Assembly (NCBI GenBank): GCA_964473155.1
Contig: CAYYNT010000053.1
Location: 1-31,010, forward strand
Source: JAJFUG01 sp964473155
Lineage (GTDB): Bacteria; Gemmatimonadota; Glassbacteria; GWA2-58-10
Length of the DNA stretch: 31,010 nt
Direction: 5' to 3'
Shown here: one piece after another, positions 17,501 through 27,213 of the stretch
Layout: every line of letters starts with the position of its first letter
Numbering within the stretch: position 1 is the stretch's first letter
Made by a program: the position numbers and the translations under genes
The notes under the pieces: model-generated
The model's input: the letters and a program-made list of their open reading frames with translations, nothing else
The model's database searches: none
Told to the model about the DNA's origin: nothing

Positions 17501-17836
17501 GATTGTCGTCTGATCGTACAGGAACTGGTAACCATTGGTCTTGTCCTGCGCGCCGTGCAGACGGCCCCCGATCTCGGGCAGCACCAGGGCCTTGACATAC
17601 TCGTTTTCCACCCAGAGAGCGTTGTACTGCTTCTGGACTCTGTTATCGGTCAGCTTGTCATACATGGGATAAGGATAGACCATCCTGCCGAAAGCCGGCA
17701 TCTGTTCCGGAGCACCGATCTGGTAGGTGGGGATAGTCAGCGGTGCGCTGTAGGCCCGGACCTCATCCGCCCGGGCGGTTGAAACCAATGCCGCGGTCAA
17801 AGCCATGGACAGCAGAATGCCACGCAATCTCAACAC
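14594..17836 (-). CDS. Secreted DUF5107 protein with C-terminal TPR repeats
   Basis: This is a 1080-residue exported protein. A signal peptide (MLRLRGILLSMALTAALVSTARA) is followed by a beta-sandwich, mutarotase-like DUF5107 region from about residue 40 to 400 (with GGRLHGAQDKTNG, GGVEWNFPHGHRP, GTVYPGRNWVETK-like blocks). A beta domain to about 480 comes next, then at least ten tetratricopeptide repeats (LxxLGxxxxxxGxxxxAxxxxxxAxxxxP pattern) to near the end. DUF5107-TPR proteins are common next to carbohydrate genes and may bind glycans, but the biochemical function is unknown. The start is a GTG with AGGAGG 7 bases upstream (17844-17849); an upstream ATG at 17905 was rejected because its extension includes the ribosome site. 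A hairpin terminator follows the stop. Confidence 0.87.
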   Translation of the reverse strand: MLRLRGILLSMALTAALVSTARADEVRAYSAPLTIPTYQIGAPEQMPAFGRMVYPYPMYDKLTDNRVQKQYNALWVENEYVKALVLPEIGGRLHGAQDKTNGYQFLYDQTTIKPGLVGMTGAWISGGVEWNFPHGHRPSGFRETDWTIQENPDGSRTAWTGEIDQVYGMRWSVGTTVYPGRNWVETKVRLYNSTPYTHSFQYWATSAVRITDNYQAVIPGEIVTGHQKHEFWRWPVSEGVDISYWKNIPPATSYFAWESKSDYFGGYSPEFKGGMVHFADHNIVRGKKLWTWGTAPSGRIWEKILTDGDSAYFEPQAGAYSDNQPDYHWILPGETKVFSHYWFPVRDIGVYDFANLEGALNIELNKGKVRIGWSPTGKNTGAKVTLSAKGGEIYSSTVNADPATPFITELKAPKGVELYDLTMTVVAANGETLLSFTHPRPTNPPLPDPMPRDPKPEDVKSLDELFTIGDRVEKFREVEKALEYYEEAVRRDPGDVRTNTALGLIDLKNGKSEEALARFEKALERDPAFYKAWYYKGMAQMLLGRCGDAEFSLNRASYDFTWYAAAQFELAQLTLRQGYAEKALEHIERAIRGNGDNVQALAVKAVALNRLGRNEEALKLAGEVQKTDPLDLLSLAAKGLAARDMGRGSEAEEVRDQALKILRGDPQNYIELAIRLGRCGLYDLADMVLSAAVESGSGNALVLYHQAWFSHLSGNESRAASLLGQAAKAASRNVFPNRLEDLAVIKWALEKNGSDALAWYFLGNLYYNFSRTDEAGNAWEKAVSLDAGNAVAWRNLGFALNLKKNYEKSAAAYAAAIKADPTSGQALYEYDAVNKKLNKNMDERLAMLEANMKAIADSDPALTQLISLYVQKGRYEDALKYLSTHHFHSWEGRYGIHQYWVESNIMKGDAAFAKGDFKNALAAYQAAMEYPENLEVAAQPRVINARKQYKIAEALEALGRKGEARKQLQAVVDSKPRPDDAQQYFRGLALDKLGKKAESHKVFEDFLAAVNKAPETNEHQIADGINFDPDRRAEAIQSYKLSLAYEGLGDKQKAGSERAKALEMDPIVQLRAFSPPRAGW

Positions 17837-18538
17837 GGCGCCTCCTCCTGGATAGCATATACTTAGGGCTGTGGGAATGGAATCAGATCTGTAATGGTGG
17901 ATCAATTAATCCAAATTTATGCACCAGCTCCGCCGAAAACAATATAAATCCTTGTGCAAACAAGAAGATCAACGTTGCTCGGCTGGCACGGCAAACTTGT
18001 CGCGCTGCGGTATCCATGCTCCCCGGCCTGAATCATGAAGCCTGCGGTTGATGGAACCTGGCCAACATAGCTCGCCTTCCATCGATGGTCAAGCCTGACG
18101 GTCACACCGGCCCGCAATGGAGGATTCAGATTGACCAAAATCCACATCCGGTGAATTGACAAGCCGCTGCTGACGTCTTAACCTCAAGATCATTCGGGAA
18201 TCGTGCTGTTTATCGGAGAGGTCTACCGATATTTCTCATAATGAATTAATAATTTTAAAGTTACGAGAAACTTTCGTTGCTCTCATGTGGGATTCTTTTC
18301 CTTTCCACGGCGAGTTGCATGTGTCGGGATACGCCGTCCTTCTCGGCGTCATGGGACAGTAAGCCTGACAGTCAAGACGCTCCTGCTTATGGCGCGCACC
18401 GCCGTCAAAGATGCAATCAGGCCTTAACCATTGTCTGGGCAACGAGTTAAAACCGTTGTCAAACAGCGATTATGCTATTATATTAATGTTTTATTATCCA
18501 GACTGTCTATTACACCGTAAACCCTTCGAGTGGGAACG
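17837..18538. other. Divergent intergenic region (702 bp)
   Basis: This AT-richer gap lies between the minus-strand DUF5107-TPR gene and the plus-strand cyclophilin gene. No credible gene is seen. A 14-base sequence, AAGCCTGACRGTCA, occurs twice in direct orientation (18091-18104 and 18361-18374, one mismatch). The last 80 bp hold the promoter at 18456-18484. The length leaves room for an unrecognised small RNA. Confidence 0.45.
18456..18484 (+). promoter_or_regulatory. Sigma70-type promoter of the cyclophilin genes
   Basis: TTGTCA (18456-18461) and TATATT (18479-18484) are separated by exactly 17 bp, each 5 of 6 to consensus. The start would fall near 18491, giving a leader of about 48 bases before the first cyclophilin. 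Confidence 0.65.
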
Positions 18539-19165
18539 ATGTCAACCAAAATCATCCGCCTGGTCATGTTTAGCGCCGTTTCCTTCATGCTGGCAGCGAC
18601 TGCGTGCCAGGAGCCCCCGGTGCGCAATGGTATGCAACTCGCGGCTCTGCGGGACTTTGAAGCCCAGAAACGCAACCGAAATGTCGTGGTGATCGAAACA
18701 GAATATGGAGAAATAGTTCTCATGCTGATTCCAGATGCGGCCAAAAACACCTGCCGCGTTTTCGGCGACAATGTCAACCGCGGGTTCTACGACGGGCTGG
18801 CGTTCCATTACGTTTCACCGGACGATATGATCCTGGGCGGGGATATCAACTCCAGGGATGATGACCCGTCGAACGACGGCGCGGGCGACCCGGGGTTCAG
18901 CGTGGCCCTTGAAGCAGGCGCTCGCAACCTGCGCGGCTTTGTCGGTCTGGCCCACCCCGAGGGTGAGCAGGACAAGGGTAACAGCCAGTTCTATATCCTG
19001 CTGCAGAACAAGCCCGAGTTGGACGGACGGTACACCGTGTTCGCCCAGGTGGTTGAGGGCCTGAATGTGGTGGAAAAAATCTCAAGACTGCCTGCCGGAC
19101 CGGATGGCCAGCCCCGCGAAAAAGTGGTCATGAAAAAAGTCTACAACACCGAACGATTCATCTGA
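18539..19165 (+). CDS. Cyclophilin-like lipoprotein lacking the isomerase active site
   Basis: This 208-residue protein has an N-terminal signal and a lipobox-like AATAC (Cys23), so it is probably a membrane-anchored periplasmic lipoprotein. Residues about 48-205 are a cyclophilin domain (VIETEYGEIVLML, GFYDGLAFH, LGGD, NSQFYILL, LDGRYTVF). Aligned by eye to human CypA, the catalytic Arg55 is Tyr91, Phe60 is Asp96, Gln63 is Leu99, Phe113 is Tyr152 and His126 is Tyr165. Prolyl isomerase activity is therefore unlikely; a substrate-binding or scaffold role is inferred. The ATG at 18539 was preferred to the GTG at 18530 because GGGA lies just before it. A second, intact cyclophilin follows 121 bp downstream. 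Confidence 0.82.
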   Translation: MSTKIIRLVMFSAVSFMLAATACQEPPVRNGMQLAALRDFEAQKRNRNVVVIETEYGEIVLMLIPDAAKNTCRVFGDNVNRGFYDGLAFHYVSPDDMILGGDINSRDDDPSNDGAGDPGFSVALEAGARNLRGFVGLAHPEGEQDKGNSQFYILLQNKPELDGRYTVFAQVVEGLNVVEKISRLPAGPDGQPREKVVMKKVYNTERFI

Positions 19166-19286
19166 TGCTGCCGGAAAACCTGGCTGCCGCGCACGCCGCG
19201 GGCCGGTCCGGGACGCCGAATAGATTATTAGCGGCCCGTGGCTGCCCCGACGGTTCATATTGCCGACCTGAGGAAAGGAACATCCT

Positions 19287-19949
19287 ATGCTCTGTCTCAA
19301 ATACCTTACTGTACTGGGTGTGGCTATGGCCCTGAGCGGCTGGAACTCAGACGCGAACGCAAGCGAGAAAAAAACTGCGGATGCCAAGCCAGCGATGGAA
19401 ACCCTGGGCGGACAGCAGGTCAAGGCCCTGGGTCCGGATGATGAAGTGGCGGTGATTGCCACCGATTTCGGCGAGATAGTGCTACGCTTTTTCCCGGATG
19501 TCGCGCCGGAACACGTCTCCAACTTCATCAACCTGGCGAAAAGCAAGTTTTACGACGGGACCACGTTCCACCGGGTGATACCTGGGTTCATGATCCAGGG
19601 CGGCGACCCGAACAGCCGGGATGACAATCTGATGAACGATGGCATCGGTCGCGGACCTCGTTCGCTGAAGGCCGAATTCAGCCGCATCCCGCATACCCGC
19701 GGCATCGTTTCGATGGCTCGCGGCCAGGATCCCAACAGCGCCTCCTGCCAGTTCTTCATCATGGTGGCGGCAGCCAAGAACCTGGACGGCCAGTACAGCG
19801 CATTCGGCATGGTGGTAGAGGGGATGGACGTGGTGGACATGATAGTCGGATTGTCCCGCAATGAGAGAGACAATCCGGGAAAAGCCACAACCATGCGCTC
19901 TGTCGCGGTTAAGAAAGCCGCGGATGTCCTGAAATTCCCGCTGAAATAA
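19287..19949 (+). CDS. Exported cyclophilin-type peptidyl-prolyl cis-trans isomerase
   Basis: This 220-residue protein has a signal peptide (MLCLKYLTVLGVAMALSGW..., cut near ANA/SEK at about residue 26), so it is expected in the periplasm, where it would speed proline isomerisation during folding of exported proteins. The cyclophilin domain (about 52-215) keeps the active-site residues: Arg96, Phe101 and Gln104 in FHRVIPGFMIQGGD, and Phe157 in CQFFIMV. AGGAAAGGA precedes the ATG. It is a paralogue of the preceding gene, which has lost these residues, and probably shares its transcript. gyrA begins 202 bp downstream. Confidence 0.9.
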   Translation: MLCLKYLTVLGVAMALSGWNSDANASEKKTADAKPAMETLGGQQVKALGPDDEVAVIATDFGEIVLRFFPDVAPEHVSNFINLAKSKFYDGTTFHRVIPGFMIQGGDPNSRDDNLMNDGIGRGPRSLKAEFSRIPHTRGIVSMARGQDPNSASCQFFIMVAAAKNLDGQYSAFGMVVEGMDVVDMIVGLSRNERDNPGKATTMRSVAVKKAADVLKFPLK

Positions 19950-20151
19950 ACCTTTTCCGGCGGTGTGTGAGTTTACGCTCGAGGCTTCACCGGTTGCGCC
20001 GCGGAGACATGCGGCGCGGACACTGGAGGAGACCCTCGTTTTGATCCCGCGGCCTGCGTGCCGCCATGTGTGATATAGGCCTGAAAGGCGCTGTTGGCAA
20101 TCAGACCGGCTATCCAACCATACGTCTTTATTAAAGCAGAAGCAGAGAACA

Positions 20152-22758
<2,607 letters not shown>

Positions 22759-22776
22759 GAGAGTATGATTGCGCAG

Positions 22777-22796
22777 GGGCGATTCATGAATCGCCC
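22777..22796. repeat. Perfect 20-bp intergenic palindrome, ATTCATGAAT type (copy 1)
   Basis: GGGCGATTCATGAATCGCCC reads the same on both strands. A close relative is at 30373-30400 (GGGGCAATTCATGAATTGTCCC core). It lies 18 bp after the gyrA stop. Confidence 0.65.
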
Positions 22797-22818
22797 TTAC
22801 GTTTAACAAAATCTTAGC

Positions 22819-22840
22819 GGGGCACGGTGCACCGTGCCCC
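22819..22840. repeat. Perfect 22-bp intergenic palindrome, GCACGG type (copy 2)
   Basis: The arms GGGGCACGGTG and CACCGTGCCCC meet without a loop. On the plus strand the hairpin is followed by CTTGATTTTT, so it could also terminate gyrA transcription. Related copies are at 44-65 and 29246-29265. Confidence 0.65.
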
Positions 22841-22898
22841 CTTGATTTTTCCCAGTGACAGATTAATTGAGCCAGACCTTCTTCGTTTCAATTCTAAC

Positions 22899-22928
22899 TT
22901 GACATTCCCACACACTTACCGTCACAAT
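22899..22928 (+). promoter_or_regulatory. Possible promoter of the fabL-like gene
   Basis: A perfect TTGACA (22899-22904) is followed after 18 bp by CACAAT (22923-22928), which matches the -10 consensus at 4 of 6 positions. It lies about 50 bp before the start codon. The -10 box is weak. Confidence 0.3.
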
Positions 22929-22979
22929 TAATCTGAAATCTTTCTTTTAACAATTCACCCGGAAACGGGGGTTAAATAA

Positions 22980-23747
22980 ATGTATCCAGAACTTCAGGGG
23001 AAGTGCGCGCTGGTCACCGGCGCAAGCCGCGGTTTCGGCCGCGCGATAGCCCTGCGCCTGGCCCGCGAGGGTGTCAGTGTGGTGGTCAATTACCGTCGCA
23101 GTAAGAGCGATGCCCAGGCCGTGGCGGATGAGATCAACGCCATGAGGGTCAAGGGAGTTCGCGCCGTGCCCCTGCGCGGGGACGTGGGTGACGAGGAAAG
23201 CCTGCATAAACTCTTCGAGGCGATCAAGGAGGAATTCCCCCGTCTGGATATCGTAATCGCCAACGCCGCGTTCGGCGTGCCGGGCGAGCTGATGAGCGCC
23301 ACAGTGCGGCATTTCGAGGTCACGATGAGCGCCTCGGCGCGCTCGCTTCTGGACCTGGCGCAGCATGCCGTCCCGCTGATGACCGGCGGCTGGGGCCGGA
23401 TCGTGAGCATCACCAGCGAGGGAAGCCATAAGGTCCTGGCCGGCTATGGCATTGTCGGCCCGGCCAAGGCCGCTCTGGAAGCGATCACGCGCTACCTGGC
23501 GGTCGAGCTGGCCGAGCGCGGGATACTGGTCAACGGAGTGATGGCCGGCCCCTGTCTCACCCGCAGTTTCGAGGCCATCCCCGGCGCGGTCGAGCGCATG
23601 GAGGAATCGATCAGCCACGCTCCTATGAAAAAAATGATCGAGGAGGAGGACGTGGCCTCGGCCGTGGCTTTCCTCTGCTCGGATGAGGCCAAGATGATCG
23701 TGGGACAGTTCATCTTCGTGGACGGCGGAAGGTCCATAATGGCATAA
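22980..23747 (+). CDS. fabL: FabL-type enoyl-[acyl-carrier-protein] reductase III (SDR family)
   Basis: This 255-residue NADPH-dependent short-chain dehydrogenase would reduce trans-2-enoyl-ACP in the last step of fatty acid elongation. The cofactor loop is TGASRGFG (13-20) and NAA is at 95-97. The key point is the spacing of the catalytic pair: Tyr156 and Lys163, a Y-x6-K arrangement typical of enoyl-ACP reductases, not the Y-x3-K of ordinary SDRs. The C-terminal block (MIEEEDVASAVAFLCS, GQFIFVDGGRSIM) closely resembles the Bacillus subtilis FabL sequence as I recall it. GGGGGT lies about 9 bases before the ATG. FabL enzymes are reported to be insensitive or less sensitive to triclosan. Other FAS genes are not nearby. 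Confidence 0.83.
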   Translation: MYPELQGKCALVTGASRGFGRAIALRLAREGVSVVVNYRRSKSDAQAVADEINAMRVKGVRAVPLRGDVGDEESLHKLFEAIKEEFPRLDIVIANAAFGVPGELMSATVRHFEVTMSASARSLLDLAQHAVPLMTGGWGRIVSITSEGSHKVLAGYGIVGPAKAALEAITRYLAVELAERGILVNGVMAGPCLTRSFEAIPGAVERMEESISHAPMKKMIEEEDVASAVAFLCSDEAKMIVGQFIFVDGGRSIMA

Positions 23748-23836
23748 AAACAGTAGAAGTTGATTTTTTTCGGCGGATGAAATATCATTTGTCGATAATC
23801 GACATACTCAACCGCCAAGACAGAGAAAAAACATTA

Positions 23837-24130
23837 ATGAATGCTCTACCAGAGATTGATAAGATCAGCCGCATTCTCACTCCGGTGCTTAAAAGACACG
23901 GTGTGTCCTCGGCAGCTGTCTTCGGTTCTTATGCCAGAGGAGAAAACCGTGCAGACAGCGACCTTGACCTTCTGGTCGAGTTCTCAGGCCCTATCGGGCT
24001 GCTGGGGGTAATGCGGGTCAAGCAGGAATTGGAAGAGGCTTTCGGGGGCAAGATCGACCTGGCCAGTCCTAATAGTCTTCTGCCGGAAATACGCGCACGA
24101 GCCGCACGGGAACAGGTGAGATTGCTCTGA
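23837..24130 (+). CDS. mntA: MntA-like minimal nucleotidyltransferase antitoxin
   Basis: This 97-residue protein of the DNA polymerase beta superfamily has the signature GSYARGENRADSDLDLLVEF: Gly30-Ser31, then Asp42 and Asp44, which bind metal. In characterised MntA-HepT pairs the nucleotidyltransferase adds AMP groups to the toxin's tyrosine and so neutralises it. The ATG at 23837 was chosen as the usual length for the family; an in-frame ATG at 23777 would add 20 residues without a better ribosome site. Its stop overlaps the HepT start by one base (TGATG), so the two are translationally coupled. The pair is visibly AT-richer than the genes around it, which suggests transfer. Confidence 0.85.
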   Translation: MNALPEIDKISRILTPVLKRHGVSSAAVFGSYARGENRADSDLDLLVEFSGPIGLLGVMRVKQELEEAFGGKIDLASPNSLLPEIRARAAREQVRLL

Positions 24131-24402
24131 TGAAAACAGCGGAGACTTATATACGGCATGCCCTTGGATGTATAGAAATGATAAAGGCTTACACACGAAA
24201 CAAGTCGTGGGAGGATTTCGATTCCGATCCATTGTTACAGGATGCAGTAGTGCGTAGACTTGAAGTAATCGGTGAAGCCCTCAATCAGTTGCCCTCTCAT
24301 TTACACGAGTCTAACCCGCAAATTCCCTGGCGTGAAATTATCGGGATGCGTAATGCTCTTATCCATGAATATTTCGGAGTCAATCTGGAATGGATCTGGT
24401 AA
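24130..24402 (+). pseudogene. hepT: HepT-like toxin (DUF86), truncated by a nonsense codon
   Basis: The open frame encodes 90 residues of a HepT ribonuclease-type toxin. The catalytic R-x4-H-x-Y motif is intact: Arg74, His79 and Tyr81 in MRNALIHEYF. The frame then stops at WIW (TAA 24400-24402). If that codon is read through, the same frame continues as TVTTEIPVLATQLRELLN and stops at 24459. That matches the usual HepT C-terminal helix (W-K-T-V-...-IP-L-...-L), so one AAA to TAA change would explain the stop. The intact product would be about 109 residues, normal for the family. The truncated form may be inactive or unstable; a sequencing error is also possible. Confidence 0.75.
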
Positions 24403-24475
24403 ACAGTGACAACCGAAATTCCAGTACTGGCAACCCAGTTGCGCGAATTACTCAACTAACTATAACGAGTTTAAA

Positions 24476-25021
24476 ATGAATGGGGAAAAAGGGGGAATCT
24501 ACCCTTTCCGCGAAGTGCAGTACTTCCGTCAGCCCTGGCTGGTGGGTTTCGTGCTGTTAGTGGCGGTGTTCAATACGGCCGCCCTGGTCTGGCAGGTGCT
24601 GTTAGGGCGCCAGATGGGGACCAATCCGGCCCCGGACTGGATGATTGTCCTGATGTTTCTTCTGTTCGGCCTTGCGTTCCCCTGGGTCATGCTGAACGCC
24701 CGCCTCGTGACCGAGGTCCGTCCCAATGGCCTGGCCTACCGATTCTTCCCCTTTCACCGCGATTTCGTGCTCCTGCCGTGGAATGCCGTGCGCGGCCAGA
24801 GCGCGGTGACCTATCACCCGGTCCGCGAGTACGGCGGCTGGGGCCTCCGTTATGGAAAAACCGGCCGGGCGTACAATGTCAGCGGCGACCGCGGCGTGCT
24901 GTTCACTCTGGCGGACAGCCGGACGCTTCTGATCGGCAGCCGGCGGGCGGAGGAGCTTTCGAACGCGATCAACGCCGCCTCGGGGATCGGTCCAGCGGCA
25001 AATCACGGCCAGACCGGCTGA
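24476..25021 (+). CDS. Two-TM membrane protein, DUF6141-like
   Basis: This 181-residue protein has two hydrophobic segments near the N-terminus (about residues 22-44 and 60-78). A cytosolic beta-rich domain follows with the blocks VREYGGWGLRYGKTGRAYNVSGDRG and LLIGSRRAEELSNAI, which resemble DUF6141 (PH-like) proteins. The function is unknown. It starts 16 bp after the position where an intact HepT frame would end. Its last 19 bases overlap the end of the convergent PHP-domain gene. Confidence 0.75.
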   Translation: MNGEKGGIYPFREVQYFRQPWLVGFVLLVAVFNTAALVWQVLLGRQMGTNPAPDWMIVLMFLLFGLAFPWVMLNARLVTEVRPNGLAYRFFPFHRDFVLLPWNAVRGQSAVTYHPVREYGGWGLRYGKTGRAYNVSGDRGVLFTLADSRTLLIGSRRAEELSNAINAASGIGPAANHGQTG

Positions 25022-25989
25022 GTCCAGGCCATGCGCCCGTTGGAATCCACCACTTTCGCCCGCACGTAACCCTCGCCGCCCTTGAACCGGTAAACCGCCG
25101 GGCTTTCCAGCACCGTGGCCAGCAACGCCCCGCCCCGGCCGATAAAAGTCACCGTGTAGCGCGTGGGTTCGTTCTCCGGCTGGCCGATAGCGACAGTCAG
25201 GCTTTTGCCGTCCGATTGCACGTCTTTCAGGCGCACGCCATTGGAAAAATAGAAGTCCCCGCGGTTCAGGGCGGCGCAGATCGCCCCGGCCTCCAGGCTG
25301 TCCGCATGCACCATGACCCAGCCCCGCCCCGGATTGATCTGGTCCGGACCCCAGTTTTTATAATCGTGGGCATCGTCTCCCGACACGCCGAACACTTTGC
25401 GGCCCCGTGTCAGCAAAGAGTCCCAGACAGCCTCGGTGCTGATATGCCCGCCTCCGCCCCAGTTGCAGACTGTCGGGTCCTGGCTCGCCACTTCGAACAG
25501 GCGCAGGCCCTCCACCTCCAGCAGCTCGCGGTGGTCGAAAGCCCAGATATAGTTAGGATGGTTCACGATACAGGCCCCGGCGGCCGCGTTGATCATGTTC
25601 ACGTTGCGGTTCAGCATTTCGGTCACGCTCGCGCCCCCGGCAGGCTTCAGGAGCCGGTCCAGGTCGATCGCGTTCAGGTGCACGGGCAGGCGCTTGCCCT
25701 CCGGAGTGACAAACCTGTCAGTCACCTCCTCGCCGGGGATGACAAGGAATCTCTCCCTGGCCGCCAGAAGGGCGTTCAGCCCACGGACATGGGTCAGGTA
25801 ATTGTGGTCGGTCAACACCACGAACTGGTAGCCGTTCTCTTTATACCAGGCCGCCACGGCATCCGGCGAACTGTCGCCGTCCGAGTTGACCGTATGGGTG
25901 TGAAGGCTGCCCTTGTACCAGCCGGCCCCGGCCACGGACTGGAAACCGGCGAGCAAAGCTGTCAGCGACAGCAGCAGGATATATCGCAT
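25003..25989 (-). CDS. Secreted PHP-domain metallohydrolase (CehA/McbA-like), copy A
   Basis: This 328-residue protein has a signal peptide (MRYILLLSLTALLAGFQSVAGA). A PHP domain follows with HTHT (His30 and His32), SDGDSSP, TDHN (Asp61-His62), GEE (86-88), NHPN and GDDAH as likely metal ligands. PHP enzymes hydrolyse phosphoesters or other bonds with a multinuclear metal centre; the CehA/McbA group includes esterase- and carbamate-type hydrolases, but this substrate is unknown. A small beta domain (from about 240) closes the protein. AAGGGGTG precedes the ATG. It lies 61 bp downstream of a close paralogue on the same strand, so the two look like a tandem duplication and probably one transcript. 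Confidence 0.87.
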   Translation of the reverse strand: MRYILLLSLTALLAGFQSVAGAGWYKGSLHTHTVNSDGDSSPDAVAAWYKENGYQFVVLTDHNYLTHVRGLNALLAARERFLVIPGEEVTDRFVTPEGKRLPVHLNAIDLDRLLKPAGGASVTEMLNRNVNMINAAAGACIVNHPNYIWAFDHRELLEVEGLRLFEVASQDPTVCNWGGGGHISTEAVWDSLLTRGRKVFGVSGDDAHDYKNWGPDQINPGRGWVMVHADSLEAGAICAALNRGDFYFSNGVRLKDVQSDGKSLTVAIGQPENEPTRYTVTFIGRGGALLATVLESPAVYRFKGGEGYVRAKVVDSNGRMAWTQPVWP

Positions 25990-26050
25990 CGAGACACCCC
26001 TTGTCTTTGGGATGATTTATCTGATCGATGTGCAAACGGATTATCGCCGC

Positions 26051-27022
26051 TCAGGGCCAGACCGGCTGAGTCCAGGCCACGCGGCCATTGGAGTCTACCA
26101 CTTTGGCCCGCACGAATCCCTCGCCGCCCTTGAACCGGTAGACCGCCGCCGTGTCGGTAGAAACAGCCAGAATGCCTTTCGCGCCGATAAATGTGGTGGT
26201 GAACTCGGTGAAGCCGCGCTCCGGCTTGTCGATAACCACGCTCAGGCTCTTGCCGTCGCATTTCACATCTTTCAGCGACACACCGGTGGAGGAGTAAAAA
26301 TCCCCCTTGTTGAGAGCCGCTACCAGTTCGGCCGCATCCAGACGGTCCGCCCGGACCACGACCCAGCCGCGTCCGGGGTTGGCGTACCGCGCGGCCCACT
26401 GCTTGTACCCGTGCGCATCGTCACTCGCCACGCCGAACACCCGCAAGCCGAGGACAAGAAGGGAGTCCCAGATCGCCTCGGCGCTGATATGCCCGCCGCC
26501 TCCAACGTTGTTCACCGTGGGATGGCCGTTGTAAATCTCGAACATGCGGAAATTCTTTACCTGGGCCATTTCTTTCGCGCTGAACGCCCAGCAGAAATTG
26601 GGGTGGTTGATCGTGCAGGCGCCTGCACCGGCGGCTATCATGTCCACGTTGCGCTGGAGCACGTCCACCACGCTCGATCCGCCGGCCGGGGGAAGAGTCT
26701 TTTCCAGGTGGATCGCGTTCAGGTGCACTGGCACGTCTTTGACCTTATCCTGGTCCGAGATTTCCTCTCCGGAGAGCACGAGGAACCGGCCTTCCGCCCC
26801 CATCACGGCGTTGATCCCGCTGACATCGGTGACAAAATTGTGGTCCGTTATCACCACGAACTGGTAGCCGTTCTCCTTGTACCAGCGCGCCACGGCATCC
26901 GGCGAGCTGTCGCCGTCCGAATTGATCGTGTGGGTGTGGGTGTTGCCCTTGAACCATTCGGCGCGGGCAGGCAGCGAGAGGGCGCAACCGAGCGCGAACA
27001 GGCAGAGGAATATACGTCGCAT
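26051..27022 (-). CDS. Secreted PHP-domain metallohydrolase (CehA/McbA-like), copy B
   Basis: This 323-residue paralogue of copy A has the same order of parts: a signal peptide (MRRIFLCLFALGCALSLPARA), HTHT (His29 and His31), SDGDSSP, TDHN (Asp60-His61), GEE, NHPN, SDDAH and a C-terminal beta domain ending WTQPVWP. All the metal-binding motifs are present in both copies, so neither looks inactive. CAAGGAGATG precedes the ATG at a good distance. It is the first gene of the tandem pair. Both are expected in the periplasm or outside the cell. Confidence 0.88.
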   Translation of the reverse strand: MRRIFLCLFALGCALSLPARAEWFKGNTHTHTINSDGDSSPDAVARWYKENGYQFVVITDHNFVTDVSGINAVMGAEGRFLVLSGEEISDQDKVKDVPVHLNAIHLEKTLPPAGGSSVVDVLQRNVDMIAAGAGACTINHPNFCWAFSAKEMAQVKNFRMFEIYNGHPTVNNVGGGGHISAEAIWDSLLVLGLRVFGVASDDAHGYKQWAARYANPGRGWVVVRADRLDAAELVAALNKGDFYSSTGVSLKDVKCDGKSLSVVIDKPERGFTEFTTTFIGAKGILAVSTDTAAVYRFKGGEGFVRAKVVDSNGRVAWTQPVWP

Positions 27023-27213
27023 GCGGCATCTCCTTGAGCAAGGGGCAGGTTGTGGGGCTGGACTTTGACGGCAATATAGCCGGGGACAGGCGAAGGGTCA
27101 AGACAGCAACGCAGGGAAACAACTTTCTTGATAAATGATATTTTCCAGAGATACTTTATAACCGTAGCATTATTCTCCATGATCTGATAGAACAATCCTG
27201 CGCAGGGGGCAAA

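Noticed and set aside
19996..20017. GC-rich hairpin (GCGCCGC / GCGGCGC) between the cyclophilin and gyrA as a terminator
   Set aside because: The stem is only 7 bp with an 8-base loop and no T-run follows it.
25913..27037. A 374-codon plus-strand open frame across both PHP genes
   Set aside because: It runs opposite two genes with signal peptides, metal motifs and ribosome sites. Its apparent internal repeat only mirrors the duplication of those genes.
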